Source of the DNA: Bacteroidia bacterium
GTDB lineage: Bacteria > Bacteroidota > Bacteroidia > J057
Length of the DNA stretch: 64,000 bases
Assembly: GCA_030430205.1 (NCBI GenBank)
Contig: JAUIGE010000007.1
Location: forward strand, 146,453 to 210,452
Direction: 5' to 3'
Each line of letters opens with the position of its first letter. The first letter of the stretch is position 1. A model generated the notes under the pieces. That model did not search any database. It was not told the DNA's origin and worked only from the letters and a program-made list of their open reading frames with translations. Position numbers and translations under genes: made by a program. Of this stretch, positions 33,718 to 43,333 are shown piece by piece.

Positions 33718-36090
33718 CTACAGAACTTCATTTTTCAATGCAGCATGCAGTTCGGCAAATGATTTTTCCACCAGCCCCCTGAGTTCACTGACCAACATGG
33801 GCAATCTTGCCTTACTCAGGTTGTTTCGCAGGATATTTTCGATTTCCAAAATCGTATTTTTCGCATGCTCCATGCCCATGGTAGCGACAGAACTTTTCAA
33901 TTTATGCACTGCTCTTGCCAACTCCTGATATTCTTCGCCATGGAGATATTCATCAATCAGATCAAGGCTGTCGGGTGAGCTCTCCAAAAATTTATTGATC
34001 GCCAGGTTAAAAATAAATTGATCTTTTCCGCTCACCTCTTTCAAATAAGCTAAATTGATGACATCAAAGCGTTGGGAGGAGGAATTTGGAACTTCTGGCT
34101 GAAGGTGATTTTGAGGTGAAGCTGGCTTTTCCTTCAGTGAAAAACGGCTCATTTCCATGGGCTTCATACAAGCGTTCATTTTGGCAAAAAGGACCCCTTT
34201 TTCAAAGGGTTTAGATAAATAATCATTCATCCCGATTTTCATGCACTCATCATCCATGCCATGGAAAGCATTTGCCGTGAGAGCAATAATAGGGATTTGG
34301 CTTAAGTCGCCAGAAAGTTCGTTTCTAATGTATCGGGTGGTATCATAGCCATCCATGACAGGCATCTGAAGGTCCATCAGAATCAGGTCATAGCTGCTTT
34401 TAAGCAACAATTCGATCGCTATTTTTCCATTAGAAGCAATATCTACCTGAACTCCCCATTCGTGCAGCAGGTGTTCGGTTACCATTTGATTCAGCAGGTT
34501 ATCTTCTACCAGCAATACCCTTCGCCCCTCCATTTCTCCCGCATGGTTGACGACTTTATGCGGTTTCTGCCTGTTGGGTTTTTCGCCTATTTCAAAGGGC
34601 AAGGAGAAAATAAAACTGGAACCCTTTCCCACTTCGCTTTTCACACTGATATCTCCGCCCTGCAATTTCACCAATTGCTCGACTATGGTCAGGCCAAGGC
34701 CTGTACCGCTGTATTTTCGGTTGAGGTCCGTATCCAAACGCTGAAAGCCCAAAAAGATAAAATCTAACTTATTGGCAGGAATGCCAATACCACTGTCTTC
34801 CACCATGATCTCAATCAACACCTGATTCCCTTTTTTACCCTTAACCCTCACATGGATGTTGACAAATCCCTCCTCGGTATATTTGATTGCATTGTTAATC
34901 AGGTTGAGGAGAATCTGATTCAGCCGGACGGGATCGCCTACGAGATAGGCAGGCACTCCCTCATCTACAAATTTATTGAGCCTCAGTTTTTCTTCATTGG
35001 CTTTAAGCTCCATGATGGCGATCACAGAGTCTATCAATAGATTCAGTTCAAAATGAGATTGAGAGAAGTCCATTTTACCGGCTTCAATCTTAGAAAAATC
35101 CAGCACATCATTGACCACTGCCAGGAGTGTACTTCCTGCATTTTTGATCAGGTTGAGGTACTTCATTTGCTCCTCAACTGTGTCGCCCTCCATCAGGATG
35201 CGGGTCAATTGAAGGATTGCATTCAGTGGAGTACGGATTTCGTGGCTCGTATTTGCGAGAAATTCTTCTTTGAGTTTGGCGCTCTTAATGGCCAATTCTT
35301 TTTCCCGTATCAGTTGCTCTCTTTCAATTCGATCTGTAACATCCTGCACGGTACCCACAACGGTCAGGCTTTCGCCGGGATGGTTTCGGCCTGCTTTTCC
35401 CTGAATCGCCAAATACCTTTGTCCATGAATGGAAATCCTCGTTTTGGCATCTACTCTGAACTCTTCCTGATTCAGTAAGGCAGTCGAAATCGCATCTATG
35501 AGTTTTATGCGATCATCTGAAACCAGGCATTTGAAATAATTTTCAAGTCCGAGGCTATTGTGGTCCTGATCCAACTCGAGGATACTTTGGGCAGATTTGG
35601 AGCAATAGACTTCTTCCTTTGCTGGGAGATACTCCCAGTTGCCCATTTTGGCAAGTTTTTGAGCTTGCTCAAGGCGGGTCAGCATTTGATGCCGCTCGAT
35701 TCCATATCGGATACACCGAATCAGAGATTCAGGATTCAGGTCGTCTTTACTGAGAAAATCCTGTGCGCCTTTTTTTACGGCCCTCAATCCTGTCGCATCA
35801 TCAGAAAGGCCCGTGAGAACGATGATCGGCAAGTTGGAAAAAGTCTCGATTAGGCGATCGAATGACTTAAGTCCCAGGCTGTCAGGCAGGTGTAGGTCAA
35901 GAAGAATGATGTCAATGGGTTCCTTTTTGAGAATTTCATTCCCTCCCTTCAAAGTACTACTCTGAAAAAGCTCATAGGACTGCATGGGAGCAAAACTCAA
36001 ATATTCCCTTATCAACCTGACATCGGCCGGGTTGTCCTCGATAAGCAGAATATGAATTCTAGATTCCATTGGGGCATGTGAAAGACTCAA
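33718..36090 (-). CDS. Hybrid sensor histidine kinase (REC-PAS-HisKA-HATPase-REC-Hpt)
   Basis: The 790-residue soluble kinase has an N-terminal receiver (about 11-130, phosphoacceptor D65 in LLDLHLPD), a PAS-type domain (about 145-255; ends GTVQDVTDR), HisKA with H283 in TSHEIRTPLN, a HATPase domain (NLINNAIKYT, DSGIGIP, GTGLGL), a second receiver (VLLVEDNLLNQM ... LMDLQMPVMDGY) and a C-terminal Hpt domain with the phospho-His in AVHKLKSSVA. All relay residues are present, so it can run a full phosphorelay. There is no membrane segment. Its ATG overlaps the stop of the upstream response regulator in an ATGA, so the two are translationally coupled and probably partners. Confidence 0.95.
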   Translation of the reverse strand: MSLSHAPMESRIHILLIEDNPADVRLIREYLSFAPMQSYELFQSSTLKGGNEILKKEPIDIILLDLHLPDSLGLKSFDRLIETFSNLPIIVLTGLSDDATGLRAVKKGAQDFLSKDDLNPESLIRCIRYGIERHQMLTRLEQAQKLAKMGNWEYLPAKEEVYCSKSAQSILELDQDHNSLGLENYFKCLVSDDRIKLIDAISTALLNQEEFRVDAKTRISIHGQRYLAIQGKAGRNHPGESLTVVGTVQDVTDRIEREQLIREKELAIKSAKLKEEFLANTSHEIRTPLNAILQLTRILMEGDTVEEQMKYLNLIKNAGSTLLAVVNDVLDFSKIEAGKMDFSQSHFELNLLIDSVIAIMELKANEEKLRLNKFVDEGVPAYLVGDPVRLNQILLNLINNAIKYTEEGFVNIHVRVKGKKGNQVLIEIMVEDSGIGIPANKLDFIFLGFQRLDTDLNRKYSGTGLGLTIVEQLVKLQGGDISVKSEVGKGSSFIFSLPFEIGEKPNRQKPHKVVNHAGEMEGRRVLLVEDNLLNQMVTEHLLHEWGVQVDIASNGKIAIELLLKSSYDLILMDLQMPVMDGYDTTRYIRNELSGDLSQIPIIALTANAFHGMDDECMKIGMNDYLSKPFEKGVLFAKMNACMKPMEMSRFSLKEKPASPQNHLQPEVPNSSSQRFDVINLAYLKEVSGKDQFIFNLAINKFLESSPDSLDLIDEYLHGEEYQELARAVHKLKSSVATMGMEHAKNTILEIENILRNNLSKARLPMLVSELRGLVEKSFAELHAALKNEVL

Positions 36091-36506
36091 CTACCAGCTA
36101 ACTTCACTATTTTAAACCAAAAGTCGTCAATTCCTTTTATCACATCAATATATTCATTTATATCGACGGGTTTGGTGATGAAGCAATTGGCATGGAGATT
36201 ATAGCAGATTTCAATATCTACCTGAGCTTCCGAAGTTGTCAGGACAATCACAGGAATCCGTCGAAACTGCTCGTCATTTTTGATCTCTGCAAGGACCTCC
36301 CGGCCATCTTTACGAGGCAGGTTAAGGTCAAGAAAAATCATATCAGGGTATATCCTTTCAATATAATTCCCTTCGGCCCTCAAATATTTTAACGCTTCTT
36401 CACCATCCTTCACTACGTGTAGTTGGTGTTTATTGGGGACCTCTTTCAGGGCCTCCTCTGTTAACCTGATGTCCCCTATATTATCTTCAATAAGCAAAAT
36501 TTGCAT
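36087..36506 (-). CDS. Single-domain response regulator (Rcp1-like)
   Basis: The 139-residue receiver domain has the acidic pair in LLIEDNIGD, phosphoacceptor D60 in FLDLNLPRKDG, the switch residue T in VLTTSEA, and the lysine in FITKPVD. The GDIRLTEEALKE start and NLPRKDGREVLAEIK are typical of the Rcp1 group, which relays signals from phytochrome-type or PAS kinases. There is no output domain, so it must hand phosphate or act through protein contacts. It is followed with ATGA overlap by the hybrid kinase. Confidence 0.9.
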   Translation of the reverse strand: MQILLIEDNIGDIRLTEEALKEVPNKHQLHVVKDGEEALKYLRAEGNYIERIYPDMIFLDLNLPRKDGREVLAEIKNDEQFRRIPVIVLTTSEAQVDIEICYNLHANCFITKPVDINEYIDVIKGIDDFWFKIVKLAGS

Positions 36507-36605
36507 CAGAGAAAAAATTTAGATCGGCGAGTTATTTCCCTTCTTCCAAATCAAAAGAAAAACTGGATTTTGGAATTATACGAAGCAAATAATGGGCCGA
36601 ATTCG

Positions 36606-38000
36606 TCAAGGCCTACTTAGGGTATTCACTTCCCGGATGGCTTGTTCTGCAAAATGATCGGCCTCCTTTTGGCTGCGAGCCTCTGTATAAATACGAATAA
36701 TAGGCTCGGTATTAGATTTTCTCAAATGCACCCAGGCATGTTCAAAATCCACCTTTACCCCATCCACATCTGTCACCCTGGCATCAGCTTGTTTGCTATA
36801 CCTCTCCTTAAACTTTGCCAGGATGTCATCTACATCCATTTCCTCACTCAGGGAAATCTTTTCCTTAGACATGAAATAGTCGGGATATGAGGCGCGGATT
36901 TCGGATACGGTGGCATCTCCTTTCGCCAAAAACGAAAGGAATAATGCTATCCCAACGAGCGCATCTCGTCCATAATGAAGCTGAGGGTAAATGATTCCAC
37001 CATTTCCTTCTCCTCCAATAACCGCATCACTGCGTTTCATCATCTCAATTACATTTACTTCCCCTACAGCTGAAGTCACCCTGCGGCAGCCATATCGGGC
37101 AGCCACGTCTTCCAGAGCCCGGCTTGAGCTTAGATTGGAGACAACGGTACTCTTGGTATGTTTCAGGATATAATCGGCTATAGAAACGAGGGTGTATTCT
37201 TCACCGAACATTTTCCCATTTTCATCAATAAAGACCAGCCTATCCACATCAGGATCAACAGCGATCCCGATATCTGCTCCTTCTTTTTCGATATATTCAC
37301 AGATGTCTGTCAGGTTTTTCTTAAGGGGTTCGGGGTCATGGGCAAACCAGCCGTTAGGCTGACAGTTTAATTCGACGATTTGGGTTACCCCCAAAGCCTT
37401 CAGTAGTTTTGGGACATAAATGCCCCCGCTGCTGTTGATCCCATCAACCACTACCTTAAAATTGGATTTGGCTATGGCATAATTATCCACCAGCTGCAAT
37501 TGCTGGATTTTGTGGATGTGTTGCTCAAAGAAAGTATCATCCTTTCTGATAAATCCCAGCTTTTCGACCGGAGCAAAATCATAGAGACGATTGGTTAAAA
37601 TTTCCAGAATTTCAATTCCATCTTTCTCAGTGACAAATTCCCCGCGGTGGTTAAGTAATTTGAGTGCATTCCAGTTCACAGGGTTGTGTGAAGCAGTCAG
37701 AATAACCCCTCCATTGGCCTGATAATGAGGCACAGCCATTTCGACGGTGGGGGTGGTGGAAATACCGAGGTCTATCACCTCAAAGCCAAGGCCTACCAAT
37801 GTGTTTGAAACGAGCCCCTGAACCATGGCGCCTGAAGGGCGGGCATCTCGTCCGATGACGACTCGCTTTTCACCTCCTTTAAGGCCCAACCAGGTCCCAA
37901 AGGCAGAAGCAAAATTAACAACATCAATGGGGGTAAGGTTTTCGCCTACTCTGCCTCCAATGGTACCTCTCGTTCCAGAAATAGAAGAGATAAGGGTCAT
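36606..38000 (-). CDS. glmM: Phosphoglucosamine mutase/phosphomannomutase family
   Basis: The 464-residue enzyme belongs to the alpha-D-phosphohexomutase family. The catalytic phosphoserine loop TASHNP has S104, the metal loop is DPDVDRL, the sugar-binding loop GEGNGGII, and the phosphate-binding C-terminal motif RKSNTEPIIRIYTEA. The opening ISGTRGTIGG is like that of GlmM, which converts glucosamine-6-phosphate to glucosamine-1-phosphate for peptidoglycan and LPS. In Bacteroidota this single gene is generally taken to be glmM, but a phosphomannomutase activity cannot be excluded from sequence alone. It stands alone, divergent from the PLP enzyme gene. Confidence 0.85.
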   Translation of the reverse strand: MTLISSISGTRGTIGGRVGENLTPIDVVNFASAFGTWLGLKGGEKRVVIGRDARPSGAMVQGLVSNTLVGLGFEVIDLGISTTPTVEMAVPHYQANGGVILTASHNPVNWNALKLLNHRGEFVTEKDGIEILEILTNRLYDFAPVEKLGFIRKDDTFFEQHIHKIQQLQLVDNYAIAKSNFKVVVDGINSSGGIYVPKLLKALGVTQIVELNCQPNGWFAHDPEPLKKNLTDICEYIEKEGADIGIAVDPDVDRLVFIDENGKMFGEEYTLVSIADYILKHTKSTVVSNLSSSRALEDVAARYGCRRVTSAVGEVNVIEMMKRSDAVIGGEGNGGIIYPQLHYGRDALVGIALFLSFLAKGDATVSEIRASYPDYFMSKEKISLSEEMDVDDILAKFKERYSKQADARVTDVDGVKVDFEHAWVHLRKSNTEPIIRIYTEARSQKEADHFAEQAIREVNTLSRP

Positions 38001-38062
38001 GTAGTAAGTATTATATTGAGAAAGGCTAAATTAGGGAAAATAAAACATAATCACAGGATATA

Positions 38063-39097
38063 ATGGGGAATAATCCATTCCGAAATATCAGAGAGATTGA
38101 AAAGTGTTTGGAACAGAAGATAGATCAGAATTTGGGGTATACAAGCAGGATTCACCCTTTGCACACTTTTGGGGAGCATATATATGTAAAAAGGGAAGAC
38201 GAATCCGGCTTTGGTAGTAGCGGGAGCAAAAGGCGAAAATTTGCCTCTCTTATCCCTCATTTGATCCAGGAGGAGGTCGAATTGGCACTGCTTATAGGAG
38301 GTGCCAACTCCAACCATATCGTAGCTGCAACCCAATTGCTGCGGCAATATGGCATCCCTTTTCAGCTTTTTCTGAAAAAATATCATGGCAAGGTCATAGC
38401 TGGAAACAGCTTTTTGATTCACTTGCTGGAGGATGAAAAAAATATTCAATGGATTGAAAAAAATGATTGGCCCAGAGTAGAAAGTATGGCGCTTGATTTT
38501 GGAAAAAACACAGGCAAAAACTGTATGCTCATCCCGGAAGGAGGCATGTGCTTTGAGGCAGTAGCAGGTGCGGCGAGCCTGATGTTAGATATTGTAAAAA
38601 ATGAGCAAAATTTCCCCCTTTTCAGGGAAGAATTCAATGCTTCGGAGAATTGCTTTGATCATATATGGGTAGACTCTGGGACAGGTCTGATGGCCGCTAC
38701 GCTCGTAGCAATGAATGCTTTACTCAACAGAAAAACGGAGATTCATGTAGTTCTCATTGCAGGTGATGAAGCCTATTTCTTGAATATCTACAAACAGGTG
38801 GCAAGCTGGTTGTCAAATATCCTAAAGCTCCCTATTCCCCCCATATCTAACTTTCGGCTTCATTTCCCCCTGACAGGCCGGTCTTTTGGCAATGTAAACA
38901 AGCGGATTCTCCAATCTGTAAAATATTTTGCCCGCACGGAAGGGCTGCTAACTGATCCCATTTATACAGCAAAATTATTTCTTACAGCCCAGGAACAAAT
39001 CACTTCCGGGAAAACATCTGGCGTTCAATTGATTATCCATTCAGGTGGAGGCACAGGCTTGATGGGGTTTGCAGAAAAAATGGCAAAGCGGATGTAA
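38063..39097 (+). CDS. PLP-dependent ACC deaminase/D-cysteine desulfhydrase family enzyme
   Basis: The 344-residue enzyme has the fold-type II PLP layout of ACC deaminase and D-cysteine desulfhydrase. The N-terminal YVKREDESGFGSSGSKRRKF region puts the likely Schiff-base lysine at K59; GGANSNHIVAATQLLRQYG follows with the conserved SNH, then LIPEGG and the phosphate-binding DSGTGLMAATL. It is somewhat longer and more divergent than typical members. The family degrades 1-aminocyclopropane-1-carboxylate or D-cysteine to a keto acid and ammonia; which substrate applies here is not clear. It sits between a mutase and hppA with no functional link. Confidence 0.75.
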   Translation: MGNNPFRNIREIEKCLEQKIDQNLGYTSRIHPLHTFGEHIYVKREDESGFGSSGSKRRKFASLIPHLIQEEVELALLIGGANSNHIVAATQLLRQYGIPFQLFLKKYHGKVIAGNSFLIHLLEDEKNIQWIEKNDWPRVESMALDFGKNTGKNCMLIPEGGMCFEAVAGAASLMLDIVKNEQNFPLFREEFNASENCFDHIWVDSGTGLMAATLVAMNALLNRKTEIHVVLIAGDEAYFLNIYKQVASWLSNILKLPIPPISNFRLHFPLTGRSFGNVNKRILQSVKYFARTEGLLTDPIYTAKLFLTAQEQITSGKTSGVQLIIHSGGGTGLMGFAEKMAKRM

Positions 39098-39249
39098 GAT
39101 TTATTTCCATTCATACATAAAAAATGACAGATCGGCCTTTTAGGCTACCTGCAAAGCTTTTTTGCCGTTAAAGTAGAAAGTCAGAATATTATCGGCTATA
39201 ATGGCCAACAGCTTGATCATTTAAGGAAGACCTTAAATACAACCAAACG

Positions 39250-39280
39250 AAAAAACCCGAACGTATAGTCCGGGTTTTCC
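39250..39280. terminator. Bidirectional terminator between the PLP enzyme gene and hppA
   Basis: The stem AAAAACCCG / CGGGTTTTT-like arms with a short AT loop are flanked by A residues on one side and T residues (TTCCTTTTTTAT) on the other, so it can stop transcripts from both convergent genes. Confidence 0.75.
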
Positions 39281-39302
39281 TTTTTTATATGGTTTCGAAT
39301 GC

Positions 39303-41552
39303 CTATTCGAATCTTACAACTTTTTCTCCATCTGCCACAGGCACATCCTCTGCCTGTAAGCTCTGCTCTATAGGAGTGGGTACTTCCAGGATTGCATCAC
39401 CATGCTGATCGTGGTCGGCATCAACTACCCTGATATAAGGTGCGATAACCAGCGCCACAATTGAGGTAAGCTTAATCAGAATGTTCATAGAAGGACCAGA
39501 AGTGTCCTTGAATGGATCTCCCACGGTATCACCTGTTACAGAAGCTTTGTGCGCTGAAGAGCCTTTGTAATGCATCTCTCCATCAATCATTACCCCTTTC
39601 TCAAAAGATTTTTTCGCATTATCCCAGGCACCACCTGCATTGTTTTGGAAAATACCCATCAGGACACCCGAAACGGTGATACCTGCGAGCAGGCCTCCCA
39701 ATACTTCCGGTCCAAAGGCAAAGCCTACAACAACCGGAGTGATCAAGGTGATAGCTCCGGGGGCCAACATCTCACGCAAAGAAGCCTTGGTGGATATAGC
39801 TACGCATTTTTCATACTCAGGCGTAGCTGTTCCTTCCATGATACCGGGAATCTCCGCAAACTGGCGGCGCACCTCGTTGACCATATCCATGGCTGCGCGG
39901 CCTACCGCGGCGATCGCCAGAGAAGAGAATATAAACGGAATCATACCACCGACAAATAATCCGGCAAGCACATCCGCTTTGTAAATATCAATGCTATCAA
40001 TGCCTGAAAGGCCTACAAAGGCAGCAAAAAGCGCCAGGGCTGTCAAGGCAGCAGAAGCAATGGCAAAGCCTTTGCCGGAAGCTGCTGTGGTATTACCCAC
40101 GGCATCGAGGTTGTCAGTACGGCCACGTACTTCTTTGGGCAAGCCGGCCATCTCAGCGATGCCGCCGGCATTGTCGGCAATAGGGCCAAAAGCATCAATA
40201 GACAACTGCATAGCAGTGGTTGCCATCATACCAGCAGCTGTGATAGCTACCCCGTAGAGGCCAGCCAACTCAAATGCACCATAGATACCTGCTGCAAGTA
40301 CAACTATAGGAATCACTGTGGACTCCATGCCCACTGCCAAACCGCCGATGATATTGGTGGCGTGGCCAGTTCCTGATTGCTGAATAATGCTATTCACAGG
40401 GCGTTTGCCCATGGAAGTATAATACTCCGTGACAAAACTCATAATCGCACCAATCACCAATCCCAGAAGGATACAGTAGAAGACATGCATACGGGTAAAT
40501 TCATAGCCCCGTATCTCCATGCCTCCTTCAGGCAACATATATTGTACCAGGAAGAAAGAAGCTATTACTGTCAGGATAATAGAACCCCAGTTACCCATAT
40601 TTAGGGCTTTCATCACACTGGAATCTTCGCCTTTGATGCGGACAAAAAATCCGGCAATGATAGAGAATACCAGGCCCAGACCCGCTATAAGCATCGGGAG
40701 GAGAATAGGAGAAATACCACCAAAATTGTCTGCAAGGGCTACATTCTCTGCTCCTAAGCCGCGAACTTCACGTCCCAGGACCATGGTAGCCAGGATGGTG
40801 GCTACATAGGAGCCAAAGAGGTCGGCTCCCATACCGGCAACGTCGCCGACATTGTCACCGACATTGTCGGCGATGGTGGCTGGGTTGCGGGGGTCATCCT
40901 CAGGGATGCCTGCTTCTACTTTTCCGACGAGGTCGGCACCTACATCAGCAGCTTTGGTATAAATACCTCCACCGACACGGGCAAAAAGGGCAATACTCTC
41001 AGCTCCCAATGAGAAGCCTGCGAGTACTTCCAGGGCTTGCTCCATCGGTACACCGATGACATCTCCAGATTGAGATACAAACATCTGGTAGAATACAATG
41101 AAAAGAGAACCCAAACCCAAAACGGCAAGGCCTGCTACGCCAAGTCCCATTACCATGCCTCCTCTGAAGGAAACATTAAGGGCCTTTGCCAGGCTGGTAC
41201 GTGCAGCCTGCGTGGTTCTTACATTTGCCTTCGTGGCAATCGTCATACCGATATAACCGGCAAGAGCTGATAAAAAGGCTCCAATAAGGAAGGCTCCGGC
41301 TATCCAGGGGTGGGAGGTTTCTACCATTCCACCAGAGATTCCCAGAAGGATGGAAACGATGACAGCAAAAATTGCCAAAATTTTCCATTCAGCTCTCAAA
41401 AAAGCTAAAGCGCCACGCGCTATGTACCCAGCAAGTTCTTTCATGTTGTCATCACCGGCATCCTGGCGGTTAACCCAGGCAGCATGTATTCCCATTACTG
41501 CAAGGCCAACGATCCCCAAAATTGGGATAACAAAAACTAAATTAGTCATCAA
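39303..41552 (-). CDS. hppA: K+-stimulated membrane pyrophosphatase (H+ or Na+ pump)
   Basis: The 749-residue protein has about 16 membrane helices and the canonical membrane pyrophosphatase motifs: [23 protein letters not shown] with [20 protein letters not shown] for magnesium-pyrophosphate, [16 protein letters not shown], and [15 protein letters not shown] near the end. The residue after GNTT in [10 protein letters not shown] is alanine, the state linked to potassium-stimulated enzymes. It hydrolyses cytoplasmic pyrophosphate and pumps protons or sodium out; which ion cannot be told here. The final 40 residues form an acidic, His-containing tail ([19 protein letters not shown]) beyond the usual end. 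It is a single-gene unit. Confidence 0.95.
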   Translation of the reverse strand: MMTNLVFVIPILGIVGLAVMGIHAAWVNRQDAGDDNMKELAGYIARGALAFLRAEWKILAIFAVIVSILLGISGGMVETSHPWIAGAFLIGAFLSALAGYIGMTIATKANVRTTQAARTSLAKALNVSFRGGMVMGLGVAGLAVLGLGSLFIVFYQMFVSQSGDVIGVPMEQALEVLAGFSLGAESIALFARVGGGIYTKAADVGADLVGKVEAGIPEDDPRNPATIADNVGDNVGDVAGMGADLFGSYVATILATMVLGREVRGLGAENVALADNFGGISPILLPMLIAGLGLVFSIIAGFFVRIKGEDSSVMKALNMGNWGSIILTVIASFFLVQYMLPEGGMEIRGYEFTRMHVFYCILLGLVIGAIMSFVTEYYTSMGKRPVNSIIQQSGTGHATNIIGGLAVGMESTVIPIVVLAAGIYGAFELAGLYGVAITAAGMMATTAMQLSIDAFGPIADNAGGIAEMAGLPKEVRGRTDNLDAVGNTTAASGKGFAIASAALTALALFAAFVGLSGIDSIDIYKADVLAGLFVGGMIPFIFSSLAIAAVGRAAMDMVNEVRRQFAEIPGIMEGTATPEYEKCVAISTKASLREMLAPGAITLITPVVVGFAFGPEVLGGLLAGITVSGVLMGIFQNNAGGAWDNAKKSFEKGVMIDGEMHYKGSSAHKASVTGDTVGDPFKDTSGPSMNILIKLTSIVALVIAPYIRVVDADHDQHGDAILEVPTPIEQSLQAEDVPVADGEKVVRFE

Positions 41553-41611
41553 TTGTCGCTATTAAATTCAGTTGAAAAAGGAAATAATTCAATTTGGTAA
41601 ATAGAGGCCGA

Positions 41612-41619
41612 CAAAGCTA
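41612..41619 (-). promoter_or_regulatory. Promoter -7 element for hppA
   Basis: TAGCTTTG on the minus strand matches TAnnTTTG and lies 60 bases upstream of the hppA start. The -33 element is weak (TTTC-type). A second copy of the same octamer drives the PKD gene at 43283. Confidence 0.45.
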
Positions 41620-41810
41620 TTGGATTATCCTAAGAAAGAAAACATCTCAGCTTAAAAAGCGCCTAAATTCTGCATTGAATTATCAGTATGTTCTGAAAAT
41701 TCCGCACAAAAATAACTGAATTTTTGAGAATGAGATAATCAATCAGCGATTTTTCGCTGGAAGAGAATAATTCTGATCACAAAGTGTCCTGTCAAGGGGG
41801 AGGCTGGTAC

Positions 41811-42491
41811 TTACATTTCAAAGGATTCGCCCACTTCTGGAAGCTTGAGCATTTTCCCTTCTGAGATAAAGTAATCTTCGACCTGGCTATGGTCTATTTT
41901 AATATATCCAAACGTATCGAAATGCATGCCTATGACCCGGCTAACGCCAACAAACTCTGCGGCTCTTGAAGCCTCTTTATAGCCCATGGTGAAATTATCG
42001 CCCAGACAAAGGATGGCAAAATCCAGGTCATGGCTTTCCCCTATCAATTTCATATCATAGGTAAGGGCAGTATCCCCGCTATAGTAGAAGTTTCCCTCTT
42101 CGGACTCGATCACGAATCCACCTGGATTGCCTCCATAGTTGCCATCAGGCAGGACAGATGAGTGAACCGCGTTGACATATTTGACCACGCCAAAGTCAAA
42201 CTTCCAGCTCCCACCATGATTCATAGGATGGCCGTTTGAAAGGCCTTTGGCTCCAAACCAACTGACGATTTCGAAATTCGAAACGATGGTCGCACCTGTG
42301 CGATGGGCAATCGCCTCAACATCTAAAACATGGTCCTGATGACCATGGGAAAGCAAAATATAATCTGCTGGGATGCTCCCCAGGTCTATGTCTTTCGCAA
42401 GTTGATTTCCTGTTATGAAAGGATCAAATAAGATATGCTTGCCGGCCAGTTCGATCCCGAAGCAAGCGTGTCCGTAAAAGGTGATTTTCAT
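41811..42491 (-). CDS. UPF0173 metallo-beta-lactamase-fold hydrolase
   Basis: The 226-residue protein is a UPF0173-type metal-dependent hydrolase. It begins MKITFYGHACFGIE, carries the metal-binding motif LLSHGHQDHVLD (HxHxDH), and has further ligands in AVHSS, YSGDTALTYD and IGMHFDTF near the end. Members resemble UlaG-type lactonases and are usually single-domain cytoplasmic enzymes of unknown substrate. Length is typical. No operon partner is visible; the 230 bases between its stop and the hppA start contain only the hppA promoter. Confidence 0.9.
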   Translation of the reverse strand: MKITFYGHACFGIELAGKHILFDPFITGNQLAKDIDLGSIPADYILLSHGHQDHVLDVEAIAHRTGATIVSNFEIVSWFGAKGLSNGHPMNHGGSWKFDFGVVKYVNAVHSSVLPDGNYGGNPGGFVIESEEGNFYYSGDTALTYDMKLIGESHDLDFAILCLGDNFTMGYKEASRAAEFVGVSRVIGMHFDTFGYIKIDHSQVEDYFISEGKMLKLPEVGESFEM

Positions 42492-42588
42492 GATAGGTTT
42501 TTGAATTATGGGTTCGATGTCAAATTAAACAAAAAGCAGAAGAAGGCCTTTGAAAAAAAGTTACTATCTTCATCCAAAGCTTAATTCG

Positions 42589-43158
42589 ATGCTTGATTTT
42601 GCTTACCTGGTTTTCATTTTACTCCTTATAGTATACCTGATGGCAGCCCATCGGAAAGAAATGCCCTTTGCAGTTCTTAACCATGTGCTGATTCAGTTTT
42701 TCTTTACGAACATCGCCTGGAAGTCAGGAATGGATGGGCAGGTATCAGCAATCCTCTTGCTTTTCCTGGCGGCCTCTTCCAGCCTGCTGATTTGGGCCAG
42801 AAGCCTCAATTATTCGCGGGAGACGAAAATGATCAAAGTTTTTATTAATCTTTCACAATGGACTGCCCTGCTCATTCTTACAGGATTTTTGATCATTAAG
42901 CCCTATTATATTCTACATTATTCTTCATTAGGCAATAGTCCTCACCCCGGCTTTAGCTATACCCATATCCCTCCCTTATTTAAAATATCCGGCAACCTGC
43001 TGTTATTCACTACCTATCTCCTTTTCATCCTGAATTGGGGACATAAATGGGACCTCAAAAAATCCCTTAAAAATTTCCTGCCTGTTTTTCTGTACCTTTT
43101 CCTTCTTTTTATACTATATGTCACCTACGCTTCTGCCAGAAACCATCCCTTCGCCTGA
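42589..43158 (+). CDS. Hypothetical six-helix membrane protein
   Basis: I start at ATG 42589 (MLDFAYLVFILLLIVYLMAA); a TTG at 42550 would add 13 polar residues before the first membrane helix. The 189-residue product is mostly hydrophobic, with about six membrane helices, short loops, and an HPGFSYTHIPPLF segment on one side. I do not recognise a family. It stands alone, about 97 bases from the divergent UPF0173 gene. Confidence 0.5.
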   Translation: MLDFAYLVFILLLIVYLMAAHRKEMPFAVLNHVLIQFFFTNIAWKSGMDGQVSAILLLFLAASSSLLIWARSLNYSRETKMIKVFINLSQWTALLILTGFLIIKPYYILHYSSLGNSPHPGFSYTHIPPLFKISGNLLLFTTYLLFILNWGHKWDLKKSLKNFLPVFLYLFLLFILYVTYASARNHPFA

Positions 43159-43261
43159 CAATGTATTGAATTGAATTGCGTTATTTCCTTGTAATTCCAA
43201 AAGCTGACCTCTCTATTATATGATAGGCCAATTCACAGACTATTTCTACACTTGATTGCTA

Positions 43262-43290
43262 TTGATCTTTAGCTTTTATTCCTAGCTTTG
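43262..43290 (+). promoter_or_regulatory. Bacteroidota promoter for the PKD giant gene
   Basis: TTG at 43262-43264 and TAGCTTTG at 43283-43290, separated by 18 bases, match the Bacteroidota -33/-7 pattern TTG-N17-20-TAnnTTTG. Transcription should begin near 43297, which rules out the TTG at 43295 as a start and supports ATG 43334. Confidence 0.7.
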
Positions 43291-43333
43291 CGGCTTGGTA
43301 ATCATTCCTTTCATTTTTTCCCTCGGAATTTCA

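Noticed and set aside
39140..39220. Minus-strand 26-codon frame reading MIKLLAIIADNILTFYFN...
   Set aside because: It looked like the tail of a membrane protein or transposase, but it is short, preceded by a stop, and matches no family I can name.
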